6,227 nucleotides of DNA from Mycobacterium sp. GTDB taxonomy: Bacteria > Actinomycetota > Actinomycetes > Mycobacteriales > Mycobacteriaceae. Position 1 is the first letter of the stretch; each line of letters opens with the position of its first letter. The stretch is taken from assembly GCA_018500005.2 (NCBI GenBank), contig JAHBAP020000461.1, positions 1 to 6,227 of the forward strand, given 5' to 3'. Under the pieces are notes generated by a model. It made no database searches, had not been told where the DNA came from, and was given only the letters and a program-made list of their open reading frames with translations. The position numbers and the translations under genes were made by a program. This document shows, in pieces, positions 5,848-6,227 of the stretch.

Positions 5848-6227
5848 GTGGCGCGTAACGGACACCCCGACGACTACCCCGAAAACAACCCGACGCAGTA
5901 CGCCGATTACGGCGGAACCGGCGCTGAGGCCTATAGCGAGTACGGCCCGCCGACTGGATACACCTCGCCCACCGCCCCGGTAACGGGCACCGGTCACTAC
6001 CCGGAGACACCGCTTCCACCAACACCCTGGCATCAACGTCCGGCCGTCCTGATCGGCTTCGGCGTGCTGACGGCCGTCGTGCTGACCCTTCTGGTGTTCG
6101 CGGTGGTGAAGTTCACCAATGCCGGCACCAAGGAAAGCCCTGCGGTCACCTCGAGCAGTGTGGCCACCACCTCGTCCGCGTCGACGACCGCGACGGCCGA
6201 GCCTGGTCCCAGCACGGCCACCGAAAC
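5848..6227 (+). CDS. Bitopic membrane protein, 3' end outside window
   Basis: The frame is open from GTG 5848 to the window end (126 full codons). Residues 1-65 are hydrophilic and rich in Pro, Tyr, Gly and Thr (repeated Tyr at 10, 18, 21, 29, 32, 38), with WHQRP just before the membrane. Residues 66-87 form one transmembrane helix (AVLIGFGVLTAVVLTLLVFAVV), followed by Lys88 and a Ser/Thr/Ala-rich stretch from about residue 90 to the edge. The positive residues before the helix (His62, Arg64) suggest an N-inside orientation with the Ser/Thr-rich part outside, which could be a linker to an external domain beyond the window. This layout is common among mycobacterial cell-envelope proteins and gives no specific function. 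The start is supported by the -10 box just upstream. Confidence 0.75.
   Translation, partial: MARNGHPDDYPENNPTQYADYGGTGAEAYSEYGPPTGYTSPTAPVTGTGHYPETPLPPTPWHQRPAVLIGFGVLTAVVLTLLVFAVVKFTNAGTKESPAVTSSSVATTSSASTTATAEPGPSTATE

Noticed and set aside
1..6227. A known defence, toxin-antitoxin, secretion or biosynthetic system
   Set aside because: No nuclease, methylase, toxin, secretion-machinery or assembly-line domain is seen; the genes are enzymes and envelope proteins without a recognised system layout.

Overview
The window looks like part of a mycobacterial chromosome, most likely a fast-growing environmental species (Mycolicibacterium-like). This is inferred from the high GC content with strong third-position G/C bias, GTG starts preceded closely by TANNNT -10 boxes (the leaderless pattern common in mycobacteria), two lipobox lipoproteins, an F420-type luciferase-like oxidoreductase, and a Pro/Tyr-rich single-pass membrane protein. 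I cannot name the species from the sequence. All six genes lie on the + strand and are tightly packed. No RNA gene, insertion sequence, CRISPR array or prophage gene was seen. No stretch above 60 bases is without a gene.

Region 1 (1-4244) reads as one transcription unit. It begins inside a very large, probably exported protein that carries two different alkaline-phosphatase-superfamily domains: an NPP-like phosphodiesterase domain at the N-terminal side and a SapM/acid-phosphatase-like PF04185 domain at the C-terminus. A predicted beta-sandwich module lies between them. An SDR oxidoreductase resembling the 3-alpha-hydroxysteroid dehydrogenase/carbonyl reductase (HsdA) subgroup follows after 18 bases. 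Its stop overlaps (ATGA) the start of a small lipoprotein with the three hallmark loops of chagasin-type (MEROPS I42) cysteine-protease inhibitors.

Region 2 (4245-5828) starts with a 53-base gap holding a probable leaderless promoter. It contains a secreted lipoprotein of unknown function with a Thr/Pro-rich linker and two pairs of cysteines, then a 318-residue LLM-class, probably F420-dependent oxidoreductase only 13 bases downstream.

Region 3 (5829-6227) has a second probable leaderless promoter and the start of a bitopic membrane protein that runs off the window.

Four of the six products are predicted to be at or beyond the cell membrane (phosphatase, chagasin-like lipoprotein, unknown lipoprotein, bitopic protein); the two oxidoreductases are cytosolic. 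The parts do not match any named system I know. The most unusual items are the double-phosphatase fusion and its operon link to a chagasin-like inhibitor.
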